Below are positions 38,842-46,367 of a DNA stretch of 52,202 nucleotides, piece by piece. The stretch covers positions 1-52,202 of IMG/VR virus record IMGVR_UViG_3300037246_000766; one strand, given 5' to 3'. The translations under genes were made by a program, and so were the position numbers. The stretch's first letter is position 1, and each line of letters opens with the position of its first letter. The notes under the pieces are model-generated. The model had not been told where the DNA came from and made no database searches. It was given only the letters and a program-made list of their open reading frames with translations. The DNA comes from a virus.

Positions 38842-38871
38842 CATCGTTCGCCGTCTCTTAGGCGAGCGATG
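38842..38871 (-). other. Stem-loop in early cassette
   Basis: An 11-bp stem with one G-U pair (CATCGTTCGCC/GGCGAGCGATG), eight-base loop. Lies between the 38874 stop and the 38781 start. No U tract follows on the minus strand. Confidence 0.6.
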
Positions 38872-38873
38872 TC

Positions 38874-39086
38874 TTAGTGACGTGCCTCGTAGAGTTCGAT
38901 GTCGATCTCCACGTTCTCAAGCATCTCGTACGCGTGGTCGCTGGGCTCGTTAGCACAGAGCACCAGTTCCAATGCGGCTTCGGCTTTCGCGAGCTTGGCT
39001 TCTAGCTGCTCGATGGTTTCCTGGGCCTCACATAATGAGACCAACGCGTTGTCCCTGAAGGACTGCATCTGACTGTACGCACTCAT
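38874..39086 (-). CDS. Small coiled-coil protein
   Basis: A 70-residue helical, acidic protein (ETIEQLEAKLAKAEAALEL). ATG 39086 has AGGA seven bases upstream. Early cassette member; function unknown. Confidence 0.6.
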   Translation of the reverse strand: MSAYSQMQSFRDNALVSLCEAQETIEQLEAKLAKAEAALELVLCANEPSDHAYEMLENVEIDIELYEARH

Positions 39087-39124
39087 GGGCATTTCCTTGT
39101 AGGTTGATGAATATCAGTAGGATA

Positions 39125-39158
39125 GGGTCAGGCAAGGCAAGCGTGCCCTACCTGACCC
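39125..39158 (-). other. Two-tier stem-loop in early cassette
   Basis: GGGTCAGG/CCTGACCC (39125-39132, 39151-39158) with an inner GGCA/TGCC helix and AGCG loop. A CCCC...GGGG mini-hairpin adjoins it (39155-39167). No U tract follows. Confidence 0.6.
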
Positions 39159-39178
39159 CGGCGCGGGGAGCCGAGTGC

Positions 39179-39355
39179 CTAGTCCTTGGCAGTCCAACCC
39201 GGTCCCGCTTTGACGCTGACGTCGGGGAGCAAGTCCCAAGCGCCGAGTGCTACGTTCGCAGTTGCGTCGAAGCATGTGGTGAAGAACTCAGCTATGTCCT
39301 CACAGACATTGGTGCTGGGCGCTTCGGGCTTAGCAGTCTTGGTCTTTGCAGTCAT
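39179..39355 (-). CDS. Small unknown early protein
   Basis: A 58-residue protein: Lys/Thr/Pro N-terminus, then CEDIAEFFTTCFDATANVAL, an amphipathic helix with two Cys, and a Gly/Pro end. The leader CTGGAGTACATACC before ATG closely matches the next upstream gene's leader. Confidence 0.6.
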   Translation of the reverse strand: MTAKTKTAKPEAPSTNVCEDIAEFFTTCFDATANVALGAWDLLPDVSVKAGPGWTAKD

Positions 39356-39395
39356 GGTATGTACTCCAGTGGTTAAGGGACAATCGCACTAAGCT

Positions 39396-39423
39396 AGGGC
39401 ACTGTACTTACGTACAGCACCCT
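39396..39423 (-). other. Stem-loop in early cassette
   Basis: AGGG/CCCT outer pairs and a perfect CTGTAC/GTACAG inner stem with TTAC loop, separated by a small internal loop. Lies between the 39430 stop and the 39355 start. No U tract. Confidence 0.55.
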
Positions 39424-39429
39424 TGGCGC

Positions 39430-39648
39430 TCAGTGCTTGGCAGCACCTCTGTCGAGTGCAGCCTGCATGCCCGGTCCTACCGTGCGCTTGGCCTTGGGCT
39501 TGGTGCCCTGCCCTTCGAGCTTGGCTATGCGTGCAGCCTGCACCTTGCAGAAGATAGCGGCTGTGTCCATGCGGTGCATGAGGCCCTGTATGATCTTGTC
39601 TTGGGCTGCAACGACGTCGGCTAGCTGAGCTACGGTGATCTTAGCCAT
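39430..39648 (-). CDS. Small helical early protein, first of the minus-strand block
   Basis: A 72-residue protein: helical (QLADVVAAQDKIIQGLMHRM), then KVQAARIAKLEGQ and a basic tail. ATG 39648 has GGAG eight bases upstream (TTGGAGTATATACC). It is nearest to the divergent control region and so probably among the first genes expressed. Confidence 0.6.
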   Translation of the reverse strand: MAKITVAQLADVVAAQDKIIQGLMHRMDTAAIFCKVQAARIAKLEGQGTKPKAKRTVGPGMQAALDRGAAKH

Positions 39649-39678
39649 GGTATATACTCCAATGTGGCTGGGTGGCGA

Positions 39679-39802
39679 GCACCAGTTGTTGGTACTCATC
39701 TCGCAACACCCGGTGCTTCGCGTTGTGTGCTCTTGCACAACGCGAGGGATGCTGAGAGAGAAGAGGGACCCAATGCCAACTCCGAATCCGAAGTGGGGTC
39801 CC
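39679..39802 (-). promoter_or_regulatory. Cluster of three hairpins in the early leader
   Basis: GCACC/GGTGC with inner GTTG/CAAC (39679-39716); a perfect 10-bp stem TCGCGTTGTG/CACAACGCGA (39718-39727, 39736-39745); and GGGACCC/GGGTCCC (39765-39771, 39796-39802). They precede the first early gene on the minus strand. Confidence 0.6.
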
Positions 39803-39910
39803 GGCGCTCAGTTCCCCAAGGGGGAGCAGTGCGCGTGGTACCCGATCCTTTTTGAAAAGTTTTCGCGTTATTATTTTTCAGAATTTTATAACGCATTCGT
39901 TATTTTGTAG
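39773..39910 (+). CDS. Doubtful 45-residue plus-strand ORF
   Basis: ATG 39773 after AAGAGGGA reads MPTPNPKWGPGAQFPKGEQ, loosely like the N-W-x-x-G-x-x-x-P-K-G motif seen before some small terminases. It runs through two of the hairpins and ends in AT-rich sequence. It may be fortuitous or a remnant. Confidence 0.25.
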   Translation: MPTPNPKWGPGAQFPKGEQCAWYPILFEKFSRYYFSEFYNAFVIL

Positions 39911-40192
39911 GTGCAGTCGACCTACTTGACCCCGGTTTCCGGAAACTCGGGGACAACCGTTACCGGGAACGCGCAACAATGCGCAAAGCACTGAATTCTC
40001 AGAAATTGTGCATCATCACGTTGGATGTGAGGATTAAATGCACAAAGGATTAGTTTTCAATACTTTACGCGTTCAAAAACGCAAAGCGCGTAGAACTGTA
40101 TGCAATTTGCGTATCCAATTTGGAATTTCAGTATTTTGTTGCCTTCATGAGCCCCTAAAGCCGGTTAAGGTGCCTTTAAGAGCACATTTCGC
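39803..40192. promoter_or_regulatory. Divergent AT-rich control region
   Basis: Separates leftward early genes from rightward late genes. Contains GCGTTAT/ATAACGC arms near 39865-39893, a large hairpin at 39930-39952 (CCCCG/CGGGG enclosing the 12-bp palindrome GTTTCCGGAAAC), and repeated GCGTT/AACGC/GCGCAA motifs to 40125. No coding beyond the doubtful ORF. Promoters for early genes and possibly an origin or packaging site are expected here. Confidence 0.5.
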
Positions 40193-40224
40193 TTGACAGC
40201 CCCCCTACAAGAGCATGCTAGACT
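40193..40224 (+). promoter_or_regulatory. Rightward promoter candidate for the late block
   Basis: TTGACA (40193-40198) is a consensus -35. A TAGACT -10 lies at 40219-40224, but the 20-base spacer is long; CATGCT at a shorter spacing is an alternative. A 12-bp hairpin and an inverted repeat lie between this site and the small terminase gene. Confidence 0.45.
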
Positions 40225-40265
40225 CAAATCTGAGTAGCTCTCCTCACGGTTGCTCGGCGTCCGAA

Positions 40266-40300
40266 GCCCTGGCTGATTTGCCCCCCTTATCAGTCAGGGC
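40266..40300 (+). terminator. Leader hairpin, attenuator-like
   Basis: GCCCTGGCTGAT and ATCAGTCAGGGC pair over 12 bp with one G-U, loop of 11 bases, followed by TTCACTTTAT. It sits between the late promoter candidate and TerS, so it could hold late transcription until an antiterminator acts. Confidence 0.5.
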
Positions 40301-40329
40301 TTCACTTTATCCCCCAAACGTACCCCAAA

Positions 40330-40360
40330 GCATACGCTTGCAGTTGATTTCTGCGTATGC
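40330..40360. promoter_or_regulatory. Inverted repeat in TerS leader
   Basis: GCATACGC (40330-40337) and GCGTATGC (40353-40360) are perfect 8-bp arms around a 15-base spacer, about 60 bases before the TerS start. Could be an operator or a second RNA hairpin. Confidence 0.45.
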
Positions 40361-40422
40361 GAGGGAGTATTCTCCGCGTCGTAACTGTCTGAGTAACCAC
40401 AACCCTTTGGCCCGAGGACGCC

Positions 40423-40905
40423 ATGAAACGAGATCCGGTGAAGGTCCAGCTGTTCATCGAGAACGCTGGCATGGGAAAGTCTCCACAGACCGCTGCGCGG
40501 GCTGCGGGCTATTCCAATCCTGGCCGCGAGGGACGGGCACTGATGAAAATCCCCGCAGTCCTGCATGCGATCAAGACAATTCAGCTCGAAAACCGCAAGA
40601 ACTCAGCCCTGAGTCGCAAAGACGTCATGGAGAACCTGATTGACGCCTTCGCTTTGGCGAGAACGCTCTCAGACCCACAGGCCATGATCCGAGCGATGTC
40701 CGAAGTGAACCGCATGTCTGGTTACTACGCTCCTGAGAAGAAAATCATCGAGCTGCAGGAGGGAGCCAAGCGCTTAGAGGCCGAAGTCGAAGCCTTCACG
40801 AAGCAGGAACTGCTCGAAATGCTCGTGAAGGAAGAAGAGACTCCGTTCTTGGAGGCGCAGAAGCAAGAGGATGGGAGTTTTGTCGTTGAGGAAGAGGCGG
40901 CATGA
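40423..40905 (+). CDS. terS: Terminase small subunit
   Basis: A 160-residue protein: N-terminal HTH-like region with GMGKSPQTAARAAGYSNPGREG (A-x-x-A-G-Y-S type repeated in small terminases), a helical middle (SRKDVMENLIDAFALAR, DPQAMIRAMSEVNRM) and an acidic C-terminal helix. It recognises the packaging site and recruits the large subunit. Its stop overlaps the TerL start as ATGA. Confidence 0.85.
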   Translation: MKRDPVKVQLFIENAGMGKSPQTAARAAGYSNPGREGRALMKIPAVLHAIKTIQLENRKNSALSRKDVMENLIDAFALARTLSDPQAMIRAMSEVNRMSGYYAPEKKIIELQEGAKRLEAEVEAFTKQELLEMLVKEEETPFLEAQKQEDGSFVVEEEAA

Positions 40906-42962
40906 AGAAAGGGGAGAAACTCGTAGCGAAACCATACCTTTGCAGGACATGTGGTAAGACAAAACCGAAAAAGCAGTTCGGTCTACGGGCACAGACCAAA
41001 AACGAACAGAAAGTATTAGGTCTTGCACCGACAACGAAGGTTAGCAGGAGCGTGTGTCTGGTTTGTGAGGCCGCAGACGAGAAGGAGGAGCTTGAAGCGG
41101 CTGTTGCAGACAACGTGCGGATAAAAACTATGCGCCATGCGCGTAGAACTCTTGCAAAGGCTGAAGCGAAGAAGGAGAAGAAGGCCGAAAAGCGCGAAAA
41201 ACAGATTCACGGCGTGAAAGAGGAGTTGTTAGAGCGCCAACTCGCGAGAAAGAGTCTTTTGCAGTTCCTCAAGCGGTTTTATCCGCGATATATCGCCGGT
41301 TGGGTCCATGTCGACATCTGTAACCGGCTTGAGCGCTTTATGGAGGACGTCGTCGCCGGGAAGAACCCTCGATTGATGTTATTCATGCCTCCACGGCACG
41401 GAAAGTCGATTATTGCGTCACAGCACTTCCCTGCATGGGTGTTGGGGCAGCATCCCGAGTTCGAAATCATCGCAGCGAGCTACGGCTCTTCTCTCCCGAT
41501 CAAATTCTCGCGTTACGTCCGTGCGTTGTTGCGAGATCCGAAGTACCAGAAGATATTCCCCGACACTGTGCTCGACAAAGAGAACGAGAATGTTGAAGGG
41601 TGGGGTACGACTGATGGTGGTGGGTACATCCCGGCTGGTGTCGGTGGTGGTATCACGGGTAAGGGCGCGCACATCCTGATCATTGATGATCCGGTCAAGG
41701 ACGCGGAGGAAGCTGACTCGGAGACTACACGCGAGTCAGTATGGGATTGGTACGGTTCAACTGCGTACACCCGGCTCGCACCGCTCAGTGGTGTGCTCGT
41801 TATTCAAACGCGTTGGCACGATGACGACCTGAGTGGTCGACTCATTCAGCAGATGCGTGATGCGTACAAGGAACTCGAGAATTTGGACCGCGAAGTTACT
41901 GAGCAGCTTAATCGCGAGTTGGACGACGGAGAGATCGACAATGTTAAGTACACGATGTGCATCGCAGACCTCGCAAAAGACATACGTCAGAAAAGATCTG
42001 AAATTGATTCGTGGGAGATCGTGTCGTATCCGGCAGAAGCGGAGTATGACGAGTATCAGGACGATAGGGGTAATATCCTATTCGTGGATCCAGAGTCGGG
42101 GATGCCGGTACAGGACGTCATTGATTTCGACAAGTCAGCGGCGCGGCTACTTCGTCATAAGGGAGATGCACTTCATCCAGCCCGCTACCCATCAGATCGC
42201 CTTAAGAAAATCAAAAACGCGCTTCAATCGAGACACTGGCATGCCCTCTACCAGCAGAACCCGGTTCCGGAGGAGGGGCAGTACTTCAAGAAAGAGATGT
42301 TTCGTTACCGAAAGGGCATGCTTGACGTTCGGAACCTCCCGATTGCCATGGCGTGGGACTTGGCAATTGGCAAAAAGCAGACGAACGACTGGACGGTCGG
42401 TATCGTTGGCGCAATCGATTATGAAGGGAATATTCAGATCATCGATCAGTTGAGAGGTCGATGGGACACGAACGAGATTGCGCGGAACATCATCATGACC
42501 TACTCCAAATATCGCAGTATGACCGACCAAATGTGCCTTGTCGGTATCGAGCGCGGCCAGTTGGAGTTGGCTATTCGTCCAGAGCTGAACAGGCTTTCGA
42601 ACGAGCTTCGGATCTTCCCAGCGTATGATAATGAACTCAAGCCATTGACTGATAAGCTGATTCGCGCTCGTCCCCTGCAGGGTTTTATGCAGGGAGGGAA
42701 GCTCGTCCTGGCTGACGTGGAACTGAATCCATGGGTGGAAATCCTAGTCCATGAGCTGTTACGATTCCCGAATGGTACTTTCGATGATTGCGTGGATGCC
42801 TTAGCATGGCTGGCTCGCATGGTGGAGCGCAACTTCTCCAAGCCGAGAAGGCTTGATCCAGAGAGGCGTCGGCGCAAGAAGGAAGGTGAGATGACAGTTG
42901 CAGAGCGGATGAAAGAGGCGTACAGGAAACAAGGCGGCGGACGGGACCCGATGGCAGCATGA
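40902..42962 (+). CDS. terL: Terminase large subunit with N-terminal zinc ribbon
   Basis: Packaging motor and nuclease, 686 aa. ATPase: Walker A PPRHGKS (163-169), Walker B ILIIDD (D262/D263), coupling QTRWHDDDLSGR (302-313). RNase H-type nuclease: D486 in MAWDLAIG and D628-D629 in FDDCVDALAW. Two additions: a zinc ribbon (C14/C17, C52/C55) plus basic coiled coil before the ATPase, and a 50-residue helical insert (about 318-370) between ATPase and the WEIVSYPAEAE strand. Most phage TerLs are about 450-560 aa. Confidence 0.93.
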   Translation: MKKGEKLVAKPYLCRTCGKTKPKKQFGLRAQTKNEQKVLGLAPTTKVSRSVCLVCEAADEKEELEAAVADNVRIKTMRHARRTLAKAEAKKEKKAEKREKQIHGVKEELLERQLARKSLLQFLKRFYPRYIAGWVHVDICNRLERFMEDVVAGKNPRLMLFMPPRHGKSIIASQHFPAWVLGQHPEFEIIAASYGSSLPIKFSRYVRALLRDPKYQKIFPDTVLDKENENVEGWGTTDGGGYIPAGVGGGITGKGAHILIIDDPVKDAEEADSETTRESVWDWYGSTAYTRLAPLSGVLVIQTRWHDDDLSGRLIQQMRDAYKELENLDREVTEQLNRELDDGEIDNVKYTMCIADLAKDIRQKRSEIDSWEIVSYPAEAEYDEYQDDRGNILFVDPESGMPVQDVIDFDKSAARLLRHKGDALHPARYPSDRLKKIKNALQSRHWHALYQQNPVPEEGQYFKKEMFRYRKGMLDVRNLPIAMAWDLAIGKKQTNDWTVGIVGAIDYEGNIQIIDQLRGRWDTNEIARNIIMTYSKYRSMTDQMCLVGIERGQLELAIRPELNRLSNELRIFPAYDNELKPLTDKLIRARPLQGFMQGGKLVLADVELNPWVEILVHELLRFPNGTFDDCVDALAWLARMVERNFSKPRRLDPERRRRKKEGEMTVAERMKEAYRKQGGGRDPMAA

Positions 42963-43060
42963 GCATTCAATCACGTATCAACTGGCTTCTCGTGGGTTTT
43001 CTCGCTGTCATGGTTATCGTCGGTGTTCTCATTTACTTCGGCGTAGGAGATGTATGGTAA
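42959..43060 (+). CDS. 33-residue membrane peptide
   Basis: ATG 42959 overlaps the TerL stop (ATGA). It encodes one hydrophobic helix (LLVGFLAVMVIVGVLIYF) with short polar ends. Its end carries the AGGAG of the next gene. A small late membrane protein; function unknown. Confidence 0.55.
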   Translation: MSIQSRINWLLVGFLAVMVIVGVLIYFGVGDVW

Positions 43061-43245
43061 TGGCACAACCATCTGATGAACAATTGAAGGGCGCTATCAA
43101 GCGCGGTGAACGCGCAGGCAAAGGGCTTCGTGAGTTTCTCATAGGTCGTCCTGAGAAGAAGTTGAAAGCGCGAGACCTAAAGAAAGCCAAGCGCAAGGTC
43201 AAGGTGACCTTCAACAGTCCGAAGACTACGAAAATCACGTACTAG
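43054..43245 (+). CDS. Small basic late protein
   Basis: A 63-residue Lys/Arg-rich protein (KKLKARDLKKAKRKVKVTF). ATG 43054 has TAGGAG five bases upstream; ATG 43060 is an alternative. Possibly DNA or scaffold binding; unknown. Confidence 0.55.
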   Translation: MVMAQPSDEQLKGAIKRGERAGKGLREFLIGRPEKKLKARDLKKAKRKVKVTFNSPKTTKITY

Positions 43246-43283
43246 CACGATAAGCTAATAATCGTACAGCACGATAAACTAAT
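43244..43283. repeat. Two direct 16-bp repeats with 24-bp period
   Basis: AGCACGATAARCTAAT occurs at 43244-43259 and 43268-43283 (one difference). They fill the gap before the next gene; a TAAT...GTAC spacer separates them. Could bind a regulator. Confidence 0.6.
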
Positions 43284-43297
43284 TTAGGTACAAGCGC

Positions 43298-43660
43298 ATG
43301 GCTAAGCATGACGACAGGAAACGGATCAAGCGGAAGGTAATCGAAGTCAGCCCTGGGAAGTTTGTCAAGGCAGGGGGTGCGCTCGATACGAGTAGTGGAG
43401 AAGGCAAGGCGCGGCTTCGTGATAAACGTGTCGCGGCAGCGAGAAAGAAAATCACGGGTGATTTGAAGACGCGTGTTGTCGCGCTTCAGAAGAAAACCCC
43501 TGGTGCTCGTAAGGGTGAGTTGAGTCTTCAGAAGGACACCGCGCCTAAGCAGGACGCGATCAAGAACGAGCCTACACAGCGCGGACTCAAGAAAGCATTC
43601 GAAGGTGCTGCTGCAGCGCGTGCAGAAGCAAAGAAAAAGATCAAGACAAAAGGTACATAA
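43298..43660 (+). CDS. Basic late protein
   Basis: A 120-residue Lys/Arg/Ala-rich protein (KRIKRKVIEVSPGKFVKAGG, RLRDKRVAAARKKI). Likely nucleic-acid binding or a head-assembly helper; no family recognised. Weak ribosome site. Confidence 0.6.
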   Translation: MAKHDDRKRIKRKVIEVSPGKFVKAGGALDTSSGEGKARLRDKRVAAARKKITGDLKTRVVALQKKTPGARKGELSLQKDTAPKQDAIKNEPTQRGLKKAFEGAAAARAEAKKKIKTKGT

Positions 43661-43662
43661 TC

Positions 43663-43815
43663 ATGGCAGGACTAGCACAAAGGTTGAGGGACGCGTTCCT
43701 AAAGCCAGCACAGAAGAAGTTCAAGAAGCGGCTTGTAGGCTTGGAAAAACGGTCGACAACTCCGGGTCAAGCGGAGAAGGTTGTTGTTCGTCCGGACAGA
43801 CCAGTCAAAAAGTAG
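43663..43815 (+). CDS. 50-residue basic late protein
   Basis: ATG 43663 to TAG 43815. MAGLAQRLRDAFLKPAQKKF then a basic tail, a compact amphipathic helix. It sits between the two basic protein genes and the portal. Unknown function. Confidence 0.55.
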   Translation: MAGLAQRLRDAFLKPAQKKFKKRLVGLEKRSTTPGQAEKVVVRPDRPVKK

Positions 43816-43824
43816 GTAGCCCCC

Positions 43825-46008
43825 ATGCCCAAAGATGTAACAAAAGCAGAAGAGAACTGGAACCGGTACACGTTTGCCCGCGACAACGGGCATCTCGACT
43901 TCGTTCGGAAGGCAAACATCTGCGAACAGTACTTCTACGGAAATCAGTGGAGAGAAGAGACCCGGCGACTGCTAGAACAGCAGATGAAGCCTGTGGTCAC
44001 GATCAACAAAGTTTTTTCATCTCTGCTTGTTGTGATGGGCGAGATGCTACAGGTACAAGGCGATGTCTCGTTCCAACCAACCGCATCCGGCAACCAAGAG
44101 ACTGCTGATGCTCTCACGAAGATATACAGGTCTATTCTTCGGAGCAACAACTATCAAGTTCGCGAAGCGGAAGTTTTTGACTCCGGTATCATCCGCAGTC
44201 GCGGCTTTTTCGACATTCGACTTACATTCAACGACCACCTACAGGGCGAAGTCAAGATTACGAGCGCCAACTCGAAGAATGTAGTCATCGATCCCGATGC
44301 ATCACAGTATGATCCTGAAACGTGGAACGAAGTCTTTTATACGAAGTGGATGACAGCGAACGACATCAAGACCGAATATAACGAAGCAGATGGGGAACAA
44401 CTATCGCAAAAAGATCCCCGAGACTTTCGTTTCGGTGTTGACTCAGCCGATTCGCTCATGAATACCTTCGGCGGCGCTACTCGCGTAGGAAGGAACCGTT
44501 CCGCGTTTCTTCATCCTTCATATTTCCCTCAGTCGCGCACTGCGTACGATTCGAAAGTCAGACGCATCATTCGCGTGATCGAGCGCCAATATCGCGACCT
44601 CGACAAGGTCGATCACTTCGTAGATCGGGATACGGGTGATATGCGCCCGATCCCCGATAGTTGGGATGAGGAGCGCATCAAAGAGGTCATACAAGCGTAC
44701 GACTTCCTGGTACTGCCCAAGAAGATCAGTCGCATTCGTTATCTCGTCACTGCAGACGATCATGTGTTGTTTGATGATTGGGGACCGCTCAAGCGCTTCA
44801 CATTCGTTCCCTACTTCCCGATGTTCCACGAAGGGACTGCTATCGGCATGGTAGAGAACATCCTCTCGCCGCAAGACATGCTCAACAAGACTCTCAGCCA
44901 GGAGTTGCATGTTGTGAACACCACAGCGAATAGCGGCTGGCAGATGGAGGAAGATCAGCTCGTCAACATGGAGAGCGAAGAGTTGGAGACTCGCGGCGCA
45001 GAGACCGGGCTCGTCCTGGTGCGTCGGAAGGGCACAGCGCCTCTAGAGAAGATCAATCCAAATCAGATCCCAACAGGACTTGACAGGTTGTCATTCAAAG
45101 CAGACGAGATGGTCAAGGAGTTGTCAGGCGCGTCTGACTCTAAGCGTGGCTTCGACCGCGCTGATGTTTCAGGCAAGGCTATCAAAGCAAAAAATCTCGC
45201 AGGCTCGGTCAACTTTGCCAAGGCTCTGTTTAACCTCGTGCAGACGCGGCATTTGGTTGCTGAAGCTGTCGTTGACATCGTGCAGGAGCACTACACTGAG
45301 GAACGGTTGTTTCGCGTAGCGCCCATGCAGTTAGGTGCTGATAGCGAAGAGATTCGTGTCAACGTACAGTCACCAGAGGGACGAGTCATCAATGACCTGA
45401 CCCTTGGTGAGTATGACGTCGCGATCACTGATGTGCCGCTCACTGACACGTTCGAACAGAGTCAGTTCGACGAAGCTGTACAGCTGCGTGAATTGGGCAT
45501 CGCTATTCCAGATCATGTGCTCATCGAGGCATCGAAGCTCTCGAAGAAGCAGGAGATTGCGCAAGCGCTCCGCGAGCAGAATGAAGGTAGTGATAGTGAC
45601 CCGGCTGCACAAGAGCTGGCTCAGCTTGAGATCGAGCTTAAGAAAGCCGAGATCGAGACAAAGAAAGCAACTGCACAGAAGCAGCAGGCTGATGCCGCGT
45701 TGGCAATCGCTCAGGCGCAAGCTACACTCGCAGAGGCACAGCAGCTGGGTAATGCAGAGGGTGACCAACAGAAACTCCAGCTAGAGGCAGAAAAGGCCGC
45801 ACTCGAAGCCGCACAGGGTGAGCGAGTTGCTAATCTCAACGAACAGAAACTCAAGACCGATATCGAGCTGACTCGTCGTAAAGGCGAGGAGGAGATTCGG
45901 TTGAACCGCATCAAAGCAGCGCAAGAATCACGCGCCGCAAACGAGAAAGAGAGGAGAGATAATGAAGCTGCAAAAGCTAAACTTGACAGTAAGAGTGAAA
46001 GTAAATGA
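43825..46008 (+). CDS. Portal protein (P22-like)
   Basis: A 727-residue portal ring subunit. Family features: QWREETRRLLEQQMKPVVTINKV near residue 42, GEVKITSANSKNVVIDPDAS, the long wing/stem region to about 590, and a C-terminal Ala/Gln/Glu-rich helix (QADAALAIAQAQATLAEAQ) that in P22 makes the barrel. Length is close to P22 gp1 (725 aa). It follows terminase in the usual packaging order. Confidence 0.88.
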   Translation: MPKDVTKAEENWNRYTFARDNGHLDFVRKANICEQYFYGNQWREETRRLLEQQMKPVVTINKVFSSLLVVMGEMLQVQGDVSFQPTASGNQETADALTKIYRSILRSNNYQVREAEVFDSGIIRSRGFFDIRLTFNDHLQGEVKITSANSKNVVIDPDASQYDPETWNEVFYTKWMTANDIKTEYNEADGEQLSQKDPRDFRFGVDSADSLMNTFGGATRVGRNRSAFLHPSYFPQSRTAYDSKVRRIIRVIERQYRDLDKVDHFVDRDTGDMRPIPDSWDEERIKEVIQAYDFLVLPKKISRIRYLVTADDHVLFDDWGPLKRFTFVPYFPMFHEGTAIGMVENILSPQDMLNKTLSQELHVVNTTANSGWQMEEDQLVNMESEELETRGAETGLVLVRRKGTAPLEKINPNQIPTGLDRLSFKADEMVKELSGASDSKRGFDRADVSGKAIKAKNLAGSVNFAKALFNLVQTRHLVAEAVVDIVQEHYTEERLFRVAPMQLGADSEEIRVNVQSPEGRVINDLTLGEYDVAITDVPLTDTFEQSQFDEAVQLRELGIAIPDHVLIEASKLSKKQEIAQALREQNEGSDSDPAAQELAQLEIELKKAEIETKKATAQKQQADAALAIAQAQATLAEAQQLGNAEGDQQKLQLEAEKAALEAAQGERVANLNEQKLKTDIELTRRKGEEEIRLNRIKAAQESRAANEKERRDNEAAKAKLDSKSESK

Positions 46009-46192
46009 TGCAGGGTACTTTCCTGCCGTGGAAGTCGCTGACGTCCTCACAACTTTCGTTCGACATTTGCGGGAGGGTGCGTATAGTGCATCCCTCGAAA
46101 CCAAAGGCACTCATCTACACGCAGCAGGCGCGGTCGATTGGGAGCTAGAAGAGGTAGAAGATGGCAAAGGTAAAGCTCCCGAAAACGGATAG
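45962..46192 (+). CDS. Small late protein overlapping portal end
   Basis: A 76-residue protein with strand-helix pattern (LNLTVRVKVNDAGYFPAVEVADVLTTFVRHL). GAGGAG six bases before ATG 45962 supports a start 47 bases inside the portal gene. Unknown; may be an accessory head protein. Confidence 0.6.
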   Translation: MKLQKLNLTVRVKVNDAGYFPAVEVADVLTTFVRHLREGAYSASLETKGTHLHAAGAVDWELEEVEDGKGKAPENG

Positions 46193-46355
46193 CATGGCGG
46201 ACTTCGAACTGAAGGACGACATGCGGACTCTGAAGAAAGCGAAGGAGATCATGAGTGATTCCAAGCGAATGGCTCGGGTCAAATCAATGGCGAGAGAAGA
46301 GGCTGGTGCTTTGATGGAAATCGCATCAGGCAAAGGTCTCCGTCGAATGAAGTAG
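46161..46355 (+). CDS. Small Lys/Met-rich late protein
   Basis: A 64-residue helical protein (DDMRTLKKAKEIMSDSKRMARVKSM). Overlaps the previous gene by 32 bases. Unknown. Confidence 0.55.
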   Translation: MAKVKLPKTDSMADFELKDDMRTLKKAKEIMSDSKRMARVKSMAREEAGALMEIASGKGLRRMK

Positions 46356-46367
46356 AGGTAGAGAGAG

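Noticed and set aside
39104-39376. A 90-codon plus-strand frame
   Set aside because: It opposes the 58-residue minus gene with a good ribosome site and passes through two GC hairpins.
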